Shown in pieces: positions 1 through 8,793 of a stretch of DNA of 30,998 bases (within the stretch, counting starts at the first letter, position 1; each line of letters opens with the position of its first letter). The notes beneath the pieces are model-generated. The model made no database searches and was not told where the DNA came from. It was given only the letters and a program-made list of their open reading frames with translations. Made by a program: the position numbers and the translations under genes. This DNA comes from Mariaggregatimicrobium sp964498785 (GTDB taxonomy: Bacteria; Zhuqueibacterota; Zhuqueibacteria; Thermofontimicrobiales; Thiofontviventaceae): the NCBI GenBank assembly GCA_964498785.1, contig CAZCJL010000079.1, positions 1 to 30,998 of the forward strand, read 5' to 3'.

Positions 1-89
1 TTGCCTTGGCATAGATTAAATGATTCGGCTACCATTAATTATTGAGTGGATACCAAAAAAATGCCAGTCTGTTCCGATTAAGAAAGTTG

Positions 90-123
90 AGATTTCCGAA
101 GTTTTTAAAAACTTCGGAAATCT
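90..123. repeat. 34-bp perfect palindrome
   Basis: Every base from 90 to 106 pairs with 123 to 107. The arms are AGATTTCCGAAGTTTTT and its exact reverse complement, with no spacer. It lies about 170 bp past the stop of the racemase gene, so it could act as a bidirectional terminator. It also resembles the other intergenic palindromes here (1386-1418, 1743-1837, 20661-20756). The rest of 1-293 shows no convincing gene. Confidence 0.8.
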
Positions 124-293
124 GGTTAAGCGACAGTTAATAATGAATAACCCTTCTAAAATATTTATCTGCCACAAATCCACACAGATTGAACACTGGA
201 TTATTCGAAAAATTAAGTAACTTTTTGTCAATCAGTAGCTAAAGTTAATTTCGATTTTTGATCGAATTCCCGTCTACCGCAAACCCCAGTCAA

Positions 294-1313
294 TTAATCC
301 CGTATCGTTGTTGTGTCGAAATCTGCATGAAAGAGGGACGGATCATGTACATAATCCCGTAACGCCTGTGTCGTCGCGGGGGAGGTGCGCTGCAACAGTG
401 TTGTCAACGATGTCATTTTTTCATCAGAGACGCTGGTTTTGGCCACAACTTTGATGGTGACACGGGTGCTGTCGTATCGGTGCAGATGGTTGCTGTCGAA
501 CATGAAGTCCGCCATAGCCGGGTTGGGATCGAGGAAGGCGACATCAGGATAGCCGTGTCGTGCAAATGCGTCAATAAAAAGCGGGGTTACATAGCCATAA
601 TGGGTGCAATTGAAACTGGCGAAAATCGGCGCATTTTTATTCTCTAATTTATTAACAGCTTCGGCAACATATTTTTCCAGATATTCCCGTGTTTCATCGC
701 TCTCAAATCCCCGCTCAATGGCGCCTGCCAGCTTGTGACATGCCTGTCCCACGATCTGGTCGGCCTGATAGCCGCGGGCTGTGAGCCGTTTCTTGTGGGC
801 ATTGGAGCCGATGGTTGTTTTCGTTCCGAACAGAATTGCGGTTGCATCGGGATGTTCGTCGAAATGTTCGGCGATCACATCAACGCCTGTTCCCACGATA
901 CCCAGTACCGGAAACGGGGCGTGTTTTTTAAACCGTGTGTTTTCGTATACCACGGAAAGCGTATTACACGCGATGAGCAGTAAATCGGGATCGTATTTTT
1001 CATACATCGCGTTCAGAGCCGCATCAAAAATTTTGGCTTTCTGCTTTTCCTGTTTCAAACTGTTATAACCGCTTTTATTATGAAAAAGCGAATTAAAGAA
1101 CACAACCCGGACGTTTTGAAAAACACCACTGTGCGGCAATCGTTCCGCGACATCTGCCGCGACAGACAGCCCGCCAAATCCGGAATCTGTCACCAGAATA
1201 GTAACGTTTTTTTTTATGAAAAATTCCTGGATTTGTTTTTCAATGTCCGGTTCGGCGGCGCAGGCAAACAGCAGGATCAATAAAAAGATGATATAATTTT
1301 TAATGTATTTCAT
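294..1313 (-). CDS. Aspartate/glutamate racemase-family lipoprotein
   Basis: This 339-residue protein belongs to the Asp/Glu racemase (MurI-like) family, which uses two cysteines to move the alpha proton of an amino acid. Seen in the sequence: VTDSGFGGLS at 41-50, first cysteine motif ACNTLS with Cys116, and second motif FNCTHYG with Cys236. The N-terminus is unusual: a hydrophobic stretch at about 7-17 ends in the lipobox LFAC with Cys18, which predicts a lipid-anchored periplasmic protein instead of a cytosolic one. A cytoplasmic MurI supplies D-glutamate for peptidoglycan, so this copy probably has another job, such as interconverting amino acids outside the inner membrane. It appears to be a single-gene unit, with large non-coding stretches on both sides. 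The family call is secure; substrate and stereochemistry are not known. Confidence 0.8.
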   Translation of the reverse strand: MKYIKNYIIFLLILLFACAAEPDIEKQIQEFFIKKNVTILVTDSGFGGLSVAADVAERLPHSGVFQNVRVVFFNSLFHNKSGYNSLKQEKQKAKIFDAALNAMYEKYDPDLLLIACNTLSVVYENTRFKKHAPFPVLGIVGTGVDVIAEHFDEHPDATAILFGTKTTIGSNAHKKRLTARGYQADQIVGQACHKLAGAIERGFESDETREYLEKYVAEAVNKLENKNAPIFASFNCTHYGYVTPLFIDAFARHGYPDVAFLDPNPAMADFMFDSNHLHRYDSTRVTIKVVAKTSVSDEKMTSLTTLLQRTSPATTQALRDYVHDPSLFHADFDTTTIRD

Positions 1314-1385
1314 GGGAGAGCCTTTCTTTTTTTATTTTATCGTATTACTAATGAAGTCTTGTAATTTTTATGCAAGATTTTTGAT

Positions 1386-1418
1386 ACCCTTTCAAAGGTT
1401 TCAAACCTTTGAAAGGGT
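1386..1418. repeat. 33-bp perfect palindrome (repeat copy A)
   Basis: Two 16-bp arms (ACCCTTTCAAAGGTTT and its reverse complement) flank a single central C. The arm follows the same pattern, ACCCTTnCnAAGGTTT, as the arms of the elements at 1743-1837 and 20661-20756. It differs from them at two positions, and both changes are matched in the opposite arm, so pairing is kept. Confidence 0.8.
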
Positions 1419-1742
1419 GTTTCCGCATTGCGGCTTACCGCGCCAGGGATATCTTAAATATATATTAGTACCTGACAGGTTTAATTTTGTGCTTTTTGGG
1501 CAGAAAAATTATCTGATCAATTTTATGAGTTTTTAATTTTTCATTTTTAATTGCAGCTTGTCTGCGTTAAGTATAGTCTTTCAATTAAAGTCATTGATCA
1601 GCACTGATTGAACTCTGATTTTTTTTGAAAATAAAAATTCCGTGTTTAGCAATATCAATACACTGCCAACAAGGTAACAAAAATAAAAATAAGGTTCAAG
1701 GAAATATTCCAGAAATAGCTGAGAACTGATATTGTCGAAAAT

Positions 1743-1837
1743 ACCCTTGCGAAGGTTTGAAGCTCAACAGCACATAGACAAGTAATTAAAACAATTTCAG
1801 AAACAGATGATTTCCATTTGAAAACCTTCGCAAGGTT
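1743..1837. repeat. Inverted-repeat element (copy B)
   Basis: ACCCTTGCGAAGGTTT at 1743-1758 is matched by AAACCTTCGCAAGGTT at 1822-1837, with one mismatch near the outer end. About 63 bp of AT-rich DNA lies between. Total length is 95 bp, almost the same as the 96-bp element at 20661-20756 with near-identical arms, but the interiors are not obviously related. Confidence 0.7.
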
Positions 1838-1920
1838 AGTAAATGGATAGCCTTCAATGTGATATTATAATTGAATTATTCATTACACAGGATATTCTCA
1901 GGAAGATGAATGTGTTAATA

Positions 1921-1960
1921 AAGTGAATCACCCTGATATTGGTTTCAGAGCGATTCACTT
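1921..1960 (-). terminator. Possible terminator after the PorV-like gene
   Basis: AAGTGAATC (1921-1929) pairs perfectly with GATTCACTT (1952-1960), and an inner CTGA/TCAG pair can extend the stem. It starts 38 bp past the stop of the PorV-like gene. The following minus-strand bases (TTATTAACA) are T-rich but not a clean T run, so intrinsic termination is only likely. Confidence 0.45.
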
Positions 1961-1997
1961 GTCAGTGTTCGTTCACGAGATAAAAGAGCATTTATTA

Positions 1998-3029
1998 TCA
2001 AAAATGTAAACCAAAGGTCAGATAATTGACATAGTCCAGTTCTCCGTAAGACGCCATGGCATAATCGAAAGAAAAGGCAGTATTCCGTAATTCAAAATTC
2101 ATTCCCAGTCCGAATGTCAGTTGTGCCAGATCTTCATTGACGATATATCCGCCGCGTGCGGAGAACATACCGTACAATTGATATTCCATGCCGATGCGCA
2201 TATTTTCCGCGGCATCGTTGGGATGGTTTGCATCGATAGCCAGCATCAATTGGTGATTTGACAATTGGAAAAAGTAATCTTCATTTGTTCCCATAACTTC
2301 TATGGCAATACCCACTCTGAAATTCACCGGCAGGGGCCAGGGTTCTGTATGAAGCCGGACATCGACGTCATCGTTGCGGGAATTGGCCGGATTGGGATCA
2401 TACGCGCGAATTAAATCGCGCCCGCTTAATTTCAGGTCACCGCCAAAATTAGTAAAGCTCATTCCGATATGAATTCCCTTAAAACCGGTGTCCAGATTTG
2501 AGCCAACGTCAAGTGCGACAGCGGATGCGGTTTCATTATAAATTTTTTGATGAATATATTTTCCTGTAAATCCGATGGAAAAGCGATCTGTTATTTTTCG
2601 GGCATAGGAGATTCCCACGGCAACATCCCGGGCGTCCCAAAAAAGTCCTGTTCCTTTGGGCTGGTCAATAGTTGTAATTTCCTCTTCGTCCATCGTGACG
2701 AGTGTTGCGCTAAAACCCAGCGCAGAGGAACCTCCCACAGGTATTACGAGCCCGGTGAATTGATGTGTGATATCAGCAAACCACCGGGTATGCGTCCCGA
2801 TCCAGGAGATTTGATCGACCTCTGAGATACCGGCCGGGTTCCAGTACAGATTGGTAACGTCGTTCGTCATTGCGACGAACGCGCCGCCCAATGCCTGAGC
2901 GCGTGCGCCGACGCCGATTTTCAAAAACTGAGCTGCCGCGGTCCCTGCTTTGGTTGTCTCCTCTGCTGCATGTAACGGAATCATAGTGCAAAAGAGGATG
3001 AAAATGGTTACAATTCTGGTAAATTTCAT
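1998..3029 (-). CDS. PorV/PorQ-family outer-membrane protein
   Basis: This is a 343-residue exported beta-barrel of the PorV/PorQ (UPF0164-like) family. In T9SS bacteria PorV is an outer-membrane barrel that hands cargo to the surface attachment machinery. Seen: a signal peptide ending near LHAAEE, the family signature FLKIGVGARAQALGGAF and NLYWNPAGI soon after it, repeated amphipathic strands, and the C-terminal aromatic end LTFGLHF. The ATG at 3029 is chosen because GGAG lies 7 bases upstream; a GTG at 3041 in the same frame has no good ribosome site. It is the last gene of the operon that starts with the TonB-dependent receptor; the gap to the upstream gene is about 22 bp. Lineages of this type usually carry several paralogues, so this copy may be a cargo-specific one and not the main PorV. 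Confidence 0.85.
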   Translation of the reverse strand: MKFTRIVTIFILFCTMIPLHAAEETTKAGTAAAQFLKIGVGARAQALGGAFVAMTNDVTNLYWNPAGISEVDQISWIGTHTRWFADITHQFTGLVIPVGGSSALGFSATLVTMDEEEITTIDQPKGTGLFWDARDVAVGISYARKITDRFSIGFTGKYIHQKIYNETASAVALDVGSNLDTGFKGIHIGMSFTNFGGDLKLSGRDLIRAYDPNPANSRNDDVDVRLHTEPWPLPVNFRVGIAIEVMGTNEDYFFQLSNHQLMLAIDANHPNDAAENMRIGMEYQLYGMFSARGGYIVNEDLAQLTFGLGMNFELRNTAFSFDYAMASYGELDYVNYLTFGLHF

Positions 3030-3051
3030 TTTATACTCCACATTTTCCTGA

Positions 3052-5946
3052 TTATTTTATCAAAGCAAATTTACCGATCTTCTTCGCATCGCCTGCTGTG
3101 ACAACGTACACGTAAACACCGAATGCGAGATCTTCGCCGTAATCGCTGGTCAGGTCCCATGCTTCGTCTCCGGTTCCGTTGGTATGCCTGATTTCTTTGA
3201 CCTTAATTCCGGCAAGCGAATAAACGGAAATACTACATTCCGGCGGCAGGTACATAAATCGGATGGATCGGACGTTAGTCCGTAATTCCCACTCTGCACT
3301 GACAATATACGGATTTGGCACTACCCGTATTTCTTCGAGATCATTATCGGTTATTTTATCTTTTTTTTCACCAACGTCAAATTGAATCGTATAGACATCT
3401 GTTTCTAATGGTGGACTGTATGAGGTAATGATCAGTTTTTCTCCTGTCTCCGGAAGCGGCGAGTCACTACCTGCGCCCCAGAAAGTAATGATGTACGGAA
3501 AGTCATCCGGGTGATTTGCCTGCAGGATGTCGCCGACTTCAGGATCCATATAAGGCGAGCTGACAATGTAAATTGCTTCGCCATATTGAAAGAGGCTATC
3601 CGCTGTTACTTCCTTTACCTGGCAATTCACCTGATAATTTCGATTTTCGGAAATGTCCCATATTTCAAACGGGACACGAACGTACGCGGGAGAGGACGCC
3701 GGTTTCCCCAACTTATAAGCCAGCGAGCCATTGTCAATGAATCTTATTTCATAGTCACTGGTTTTGGCATCTACAGACGCTTTTTTACCGGGTGTTTCGG
3801 CAAAGGTTGTTAACCAGCGACCGGTCGCGCTTAGTTTGGTGCTATCCCATTGTGTCGAGCCCCAGACGTCTTTCCCTGAACCATCGGTCACACTCATAGG
3901 ACCGCCTGCTGTCAAGTCAGCAAAATAACCGGCAGTAAATCCTTCTGTCGGGATCAGGTCGCGTTCATTAACAGCATAGGTCGCCAGCACAGCGCCGGTG
4001 GATTTCCAGACCTGATAACTATCAGCAGGAGACCCGGTAAATCGCAGTTCATAAGAAACATCTCCGGCAACCAAATTATCGGAATCGATGATATCGATAA
4101 CCGGTTGATATTTCGCTTTCCCTGTTGTATGTTCCACATTATATGTCGTCTGATCATGCGCTGCAACCGGTGATTTTGGCGTCACTGTCACAAAATTCTT
4201 CTCAGCGACGCTTGTTCCCTTGCTGGATTCCAGTGATTGCAACGGCGGATCGCCGGTGACCGGATTAGCTGCCACCCCGCGGTCATACGCCGTGATTGTG
4301 TAGGAATATCGTTTCCCGTTATTCACAGTGGAATCTACAAAAACATGGCGCAAACCGGTTTCGTCATCTCCGAGATAGAGCGAATTATTCACGGAGTCTA
4401 CCCCGCTCACGCTATTGCCGGCAATATCGAATTGAGCGATGGGAACATATCCCACCACATCGCCGAATGCGTCTGTGATTTCCTGGCCCCAGGTAACGCC
4501 TTCGTCTTCACTGCGATAAATTTTGTAGCCTTCGAAATCGATTTTCGCGCTGATGGGATCCGGTACATGTTCGGAAAAGTCATCCCAATACAGAGTGACT
4601 TTGGCATCACCCGGAACAGCAGTCAGTGTCGGCGGCGGCGGCGCTTTGGGACCGGCGAAATTATTGTCAAACATTTTCACTGCATATTTGGCATTTTTCA
4701 TAAAATCGGCATCTGTTACACCACAAATTACAGCAATTGTGTATTTCACGGTTTCGCCGGGTTCCAGGTTAAAAGGGCCGGATGCAGCGATATAAACCAG
4801 ATCAAGTTTTGTATCGATCAAAGTAACATCATCGATTTTTTCATTGCTGCCATGAAAATATTGCGCGGCGTTGGCAACGATGTCAGGATCAGTCTTCTGA
4901 CTGGTAATAATAGGCCATAATTCATTATCATCACTGGGGCCGGAATCGGTGAAGTAATGGAAGTCTGTAATCCCGACATTTTTCGGTGTTTCCAGAGTTA
5001 CGACGCCATAAGAAAAATCTTCGGTGATTCCCTTGCTATTTGGAATGGTAGCGCCGCCGATATCGCCGTCAAAATCCCGTTGAATAATGGCATCCGGGAT
5101 TGCCGGATCATTAAACAACGGATCGGGCAGGAGGAGTGTTTCCTGGCCGTAATCGCTACAGTCCGGGTCGTGATAGTGCCCGAACCACGCATTTTCGATG
5201 GTTTCATTACTGGTGTTGTGAATGTAAAATTCATAGAACTGAATATCTTCTGCCAGTGGATTTCCGTAGCAATATGTCATCTGTTCGATTTCAAGTCCTA
5301 AAACATCACCCTGCTGGTTATTGTCATCCGTGAACACACAGTACACGTCGCGATCAGAGGCAAACTCACCGGGGATCTCATTTCCGAGCGAATCCCGTTT
5401 AAAATAACCGGGCCAGAATGGTTCGCTGCTGTCATTCAGGGGCCAGGTTGCCGGGATATCGCTGTGTGCCAGATAGGGTGTGCCATCGAACCAGGTGACC
5501 ATATCGTGGTCTCCGTTGCCGTCGTAATGCGTGTTTCCGAGAGAACCATCTTTGGCGATCCAGTCTTCGTTGTTATTGGCGGTATAGCCGTCAATAACAT
5601 TACCGTTATCACCATTTTTGGAATTCTTTTCGATGGCAAAGATCAAGGCCAAATCATCGACCAGACCGGTATATTTCTTTCGCGGGTAGCGAAAGTTGAA
5701 AAAGTCATCACTGGGAGCGTTCCCCGGATCAGCCAGCCGTCCGTCTGTGATCTGCCCGAAATTCATGGTCAAATTCTGCAACTGCCCTTTTGTCATCACA
5801 CCGACAGCTTCATCCACGCGGCCGGTTGATTTAAATAACGGGCGGGGATCGCTGTCTGTATCATTCACAGGTGGTGCAAAGGCAAACAGCGCTGGCAGCG
5901 TTATCAGTAACATGAAACTTATCTTTTTGAATTTAAATGTCATCAT
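3052..5946 (-). CDS. Large secreted protein with FnIII-like and C-terminal sorting-like domains
   Basis: This 964-residue exported protein has no recognised enzymatic motif. Seen: a signal peptide (hydrophobic stretch about 11-24), a long N-terminal part rich in Asp, Asn and aromatic residues, a fibronectin-III-like segment at about 435-560 (TLTAVPGDAKVTLYWDD, then YKIYRSEDEGVTW), and a C-terminal beta-sandwich of about 90 residues. That last domain starts near VVPNPYIVSAEW and ends GKFALIK, as in T9SS/FlgD-like sorting domains. It sits between a TonB-dependent receptor (38-bp gap) and a PorV-like barrel (about 22-bp gap), an arrangement suggesting a surface protein working with the receptor. 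The ligand is unknown. Several long reading frames on the opposite strand here are shadows of its codon pattern. Confidence 0.75.
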   Translation of the reverse strand: MMTFKFKKISFMLLITLPALFAFAPPVNDTDSDPRPLFKSTGRVDEAVGVMTKGQLQNLTMNFGQITDGRLADPGNAPSDDFFNFRYPRKKYTGLVDDLALIFAIEKNSKNGDNGNVIDGYTANNNEDWIAKDGSLGNTHYDGNGDHDMVTWFDGTPYLAHSDIPATWPLNDSSEPFWPGYFKRDSLGNEIPGEFASDRDVYCVFTDDNNQQGDVLGLEIEQMTYCYGNPLAEDIQFYEFYIHNTSNETIENAWFGHYHDPDCSDYGQETLLLPDPLFNDPAIPDAIIQRDFDGDIGGATIPNSKGITEDFSYGVVTLETPKNVGITDFHYFTDSGPSDDNELWPIITSQKTDPDIVANAAQYFHGSNEKIDDVTLIDTKLDLVYIAASGPFNLEPGETVKYTIAVICGVTDADFMKNAKYAVKMFDNNFAGPKAPPPPTLTAVPGDAKVTLYWDDFSEHVPDPISAKIDFEGYKIYRSEDEGVTWGQEITDAFGDVVGYVPIAQFDIAGNSVSGVDSVNNSLYLGDDETGLRHVFVDSTVNNGKRYSYTITAYDRGVAANPVTGDPPLQSLESSKGTSVAEKNFVTVTPKSPVAAHDQTTYNVEHTTGKAKYQPVIDIIDSDNLVAGDVSYELRFTGSPADSYQVWKSTGAVLATYAVNERDLIPTEGFTAGYFADLTAGGPMSVTDGSGKDVWGSTQWDSTKLSATGRWLTTFAETPGKKASVDAKTSDYEIRFIDNGSLAYKLGKPASSPAYVRVPFEIWDISENRNYQVNCQVKEVTADSLFQYGEAIYIVSSPYMDPEVGDILQANHPDDFPYIITFWGAGSDSPLPETGEKLIITSYSPPLETDVYTIQFDVGEKKDKITDNDLEEIRVVPNPYIVSAEWELRTNVRSIRFMYLPPECSISVYSLAGIKVKEIRHTNGTGDEAWDLTSDYGEDLAFGVYVYVVTAGDAKKIGKFALIK

Positions 5947-5984
5947 GTTCTTACCACTAAATTATTTTAAAAGTATTCTTATAT

Positions 5985-8714
5985 TTACAGGTACAAATAA
6001 TATCCCAGTCGGATTTCACGACGGGGGCCGACATTTCCCGGATTCGCCTGCCGATCTTTAGTATTATTCGTCGTTGGCCCGCCATCCCATGGTTCACCGG
6101 TGTCGGACCAGATATAACGGGGATTAATACTGTCAAACAGATTTTCAATTTTCAGATAAACAACATGATCCAGGCCGCGGGCATTGAACCGTTTGTCCAA
6201 ACGTAAGTCCAGTGTATTCGTAGCACCGATCCGCTCGGAGTTGGGTTCAATTTCAAACGTTGCCACATATCGGTTTTGCGGTGTATATGGTAATCCGCTT
6301 GCGATATTAAACAGCAGGTTTAAACCGGTTCGCGCAAGTGGCTTAAATCCGGATACTTCAGGGCCAAAATTGCGCGGAAAACGGAAGTCCACATTTACGG
6401 ATAGATTATGTGTCCGGTCAAAATCGAGGTAAATTTCCCGTTTTGGTTTTAAATGTGCATCTTCTTCGCGATAATAATATCCGCTAAACGGATCGTTACC
6501 GCTTCCTTTGGCGACCATAAAGGTGTAATTCAATGTACCGGAAATAAAATGACTGTAGCGCTTTGTCAGCGTCAGGTCAAATCCCTTTACACGACCGTAA
6601 TCCTGATTAATAAAAATTGTGTAGTCATACGGCGCACGGGCGTAATATTGGGTTGCCACCAGATTTCGCATATCTCTGTAAAACCCGGTGATGTCCAGCG
6701 CAATATCCTCTGTGACCTTATACTTTCCGCCAACTTCAAAGGCAATTGTTTTCTGTGGTTTCAAGCCTGGATTTCCCAGTATCGGATCCGACTCCTGAAG
6801 GTTTGGCAAATATGTATCATTGCGAAATAAAACAGAGTAGCTGGCATTTTGGAAAAAGTGTCCGTACGCGAAATGAAATACAAGCCGGTCCGTAATGGGA
6901 TGTGCAAGGCCAATACGAGGACTGATTTGTATCCGTTTCGGAACTTCGACCTGTGGCTGAAAATGGAATTCATTATTTTCATCCACATATTGAATATTGC
7001 CCGGGTCTTGCCAATAGGTGTCATTATTATGAACATAATCCACCCGCAGTCCCAGGTTCAGGATCATAAAATCGTATTCCATTTTATCCTGAATATACAA
7101 TGCACCTTCAAACGGATCACGGTCATAATATTCGATCCGGTGATAAAATGCAGCTTTCCATGGCCGCTGAATTCGGTGCCGAAATATATTATTTTGCTTC
7201 AGGTCAAATCCGAATTTTAACTGATGGTTTGTATGTACCTGACTCGTGAAATCGAATTTTGCATTCAATGTTCGGGTATTGTAACGGTACCAGTCACGGT
7301 CATCTCCGTACCAAAAATCCCCTTCTCTTCCGAATACAAACGCTCGTTTGATGTAATCAGAATCGATAAACGCGCCAGTTTCCGCATTATAAATCACGGT
7401 ACGATCTTCGATAGCCCGGCGACGATTTCGATAAAAATAGGAAAGATTGAGGTCATAGAAAGTTGATTTACTCAACGCATGGGTGATTGAAAATTGCGCC
7501 CGATCTGTAAAGGTGCGAATCGTCGGCTGATCACCCATATTCATGGAATCATAGTATTGATAATATTTATATCTGTGTTCGTAATACTGTCCATATTCCC
7601 ATGTATGTTGATAACTCAGCATTGCTTTCAATTGCGGGGAAAATCGATAGGTAAATTTATTGAAAAACTGCCGCTCCATTTGAAAGCCCCAGGGCAGGTA
7701 GCTATCCTCATTGCGATAAACTCCGGATGTGAAGAAATAGAGATTAGGAATAAACGGCACCTTACCGCTCATGGATGCATTAAAGCGGCCAAGAATTTTA
7801 ACCGGAATTTTGTCTTTATATTCTGAATCCGACACACCAATGTGATTGTAAGCAGAGTTGCCGTTGGAATCCACCACTGCGTCTTTAAATTCCAGCTTTG
7901 TCTCTTCGCGCATATTTTGCACCAGATGCGAATCCAGAATCCAGTTCTGTTGATGATATGGCGATTGATTCATCATCGGTGATTCGTATTGAACTCGAAA
8001 ATTAAATTTATTGGAGCCATCTTTTGTGGTCACATTTACCACGCCGCTCATCGCGTCGCCGTATTCGGCATTGAATCCACCGGTTAGCACGCTCATTTCC
8101 TGGATGCTGTTCACATCCAGTTCTCCTCCGAAGCCGCCAGATAAAATATTTTTAACGAGCACACCATCGATGAAATAGGCGATTTCGCCGGAACGACCAC
8201 CGCGGACGTGAATTCCGCCATCAGCGCCTTCTATAACGCCAGCCTGTGTTTTGAGAACATCGGTAATTGTAGACACCGGCATTTGTTCGGCAATGGTTTT
8301 ACCGTCAATTACCGACATTTTGGCTGTAATGTCTTTTTGGATCAGCGGTTGCTCGGCAACGATGGTTACCACCTCTCCTTCGAGAATAGTCAGCTCCATC
8401 TCAAAATTCACTTCAGTTGTTAAATCCGATGAGACGCGAACTTCGCTGACTTCTACCTGTTTGTATCCCATCATGGAGGCAACCACGGTATATGATCCCG
8501 GCGGTACATTTGTCATGAAGTATCTGCCGGAGAGATCACTGGCAGAACCCATTGTCGTACCTTTAATAATGATATTTGCACCAGGCAGCGGATCCTGCGT
8601 TTGCTTGTCGATAACGATACCTGCAATTTTCCCGGTCACAGCGCCAAAACAGGCAACTGCTGATATTAACATAAATGCTGAAATAAAAAACGACAGGAAA
8701 GTTTGTATCTTCAT
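5985..8714 (-). CDS. TonB-dependent receptor with CarboxypepD_reg-like domain
   Basis: This 909-residue outer-membrane receptor imports a ligand using energy passed on by TonB. Domains in order: signal peptide (about 1-25), CarboxypepD_reg-like domain (about 27-115; GKIAGIVIDKQTQDPLPGAN, SGRYFMTNVPPGSYTV), plug (about 130-235; IHVRGGRSGEIAYFIDGV), then a barrel of about 650 residues rich in Tyr, Arg and Asp, with TNHQLKFGFDLKQNN and the C-terminal strand REIRLGYYLYL. It opens the operon with the secreted protein and the PorV-like barrel. A strong hairpin at 8752-8780 separates it from the gene upstream. Its size and N-terminal domain match SusC-like or related receptors, but no SusD partner is present. 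The ligand cannot be inferred. Confidence 0.92.
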   Translation of the reverse strand: MKIQTFLSFFISAFMLISAVACFGAVTGKIAGIVIDKQTQDPLPGANIIIKGTTMGSASDLSGRYFMTNVPPGSYTVVASMMGYKQVEVSEVRVSSDLTTEVNFEMELTILEGEVVTIVAEQPLIQKDITAKMSVIDGKTIAEQMPVSTITDVLKTQAGVIEGADGGIHVRGGRSGEIAYFIDGVLVKNILSGGFGGELDVNSIQEMSVLTGGFNAEYGDAMSGVVNVTTKDGSNKFNFRVQYESPMMNQSPYHQQNWILDSHLVQNMREETKLEFKDAVVDSNGNSAYNHIGVSDSEYKDKIPVKILGRFNASMSGKVPFIPNLYFFTSGVYRNEDSYLPWGFQMERQFFNKFTYRFSPQLKAMLSYQHTWEYGQYYEHRYKYYQYYDSMNMGDQPTIRTFTDRAQFSITHALSKSTFYDLNLSYFYRNRRRAIEDRTVIYNAETGAFIDSDYIKRAFVFGREGDFWYGDDRDWYRYNTRTLNAKFDFTSQVHTNHQLKFGFDLKQNNIFRHRIQRPWKAAFYHRIEYYDRDPFEGALYIQDKMEYDFMILNLGLRVDYVHNNDTYWQDPGNIQYVDENNEFHFQPQVEVPKRIQISPRIGLAHPITDRLVFHFAYGHFFQNASYSVLFRNDTYLPNLQESDPILGNPGLKPQKTIAFEVGGKYKVTEDIALDITGFYRDMRNLVATQYYARAPYDYTIFINQDYGRVKGFDLTLTKRYSHFISGTLNYTFMVAKGSGNDPFSGYYYREEDAHLKPKREIYLDFDRTHNLSVNVDFRFPRNFGPEVSGFKPLARTGLNLLFNIASGLPYTPQNRYVATFEIEPNSERIGATNTLDLRLDKRFNARGLDHVVYLKIENLFDSINPRYIWSDTGEPWDGGPTTNNTKDRQANPGNVGPRREIRLGYYLYL

Positions 8715-8751
8715 TTTTTGAAAGGCCCTTTCCCATTAATGAACAATTACA

Positions 8752-8780
8752 AGGGGTAGCAAAACTTATATGCTACCCCT
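8752..8780 (-). terminator. Hairpin terminator after the BNR protein gene
   Basis: AGGGGTAGCA (8752-8761) and TGCTACCCCT (8771-8780) form a perfect 10-bp GC-rich stem with a 9-base loop. It begins 13 bp after the stop of the upstream minus-strand gene. The bases after it on that strand, TGTAATTGTTC, are moderately T-rich. Confidence 0.7.
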
Positions 8781-8793
8781 GTTTGAAATTAGC

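Larger units (their letters stand above)
1314..1997. other. Non-coding, palindrome-rich intergenic region
   Basis: No supportable gene lies in this 684-bp stretch between the racemase and the PorV-like gene. It holds a 33-bp palindrome (1386-1418), a short palindrome ACCTGACAGGT (1470-1480), a 95-bp inverted-repeat element (1743-1837) and a hairpin (1921-1960) that could end transcription from the PorV-like gene. The rest is AT-rich. Confidence 0.6.

Noticed and set aside
4237..4920. A 227-codon plus-strand frame inside the 964-residue secreted-protein gene
   Set aside because: It is antisense to a clearly coding frame, with no signal peptide, ribosome site or recognisable motif; other antisense frames in the same gene look alike.
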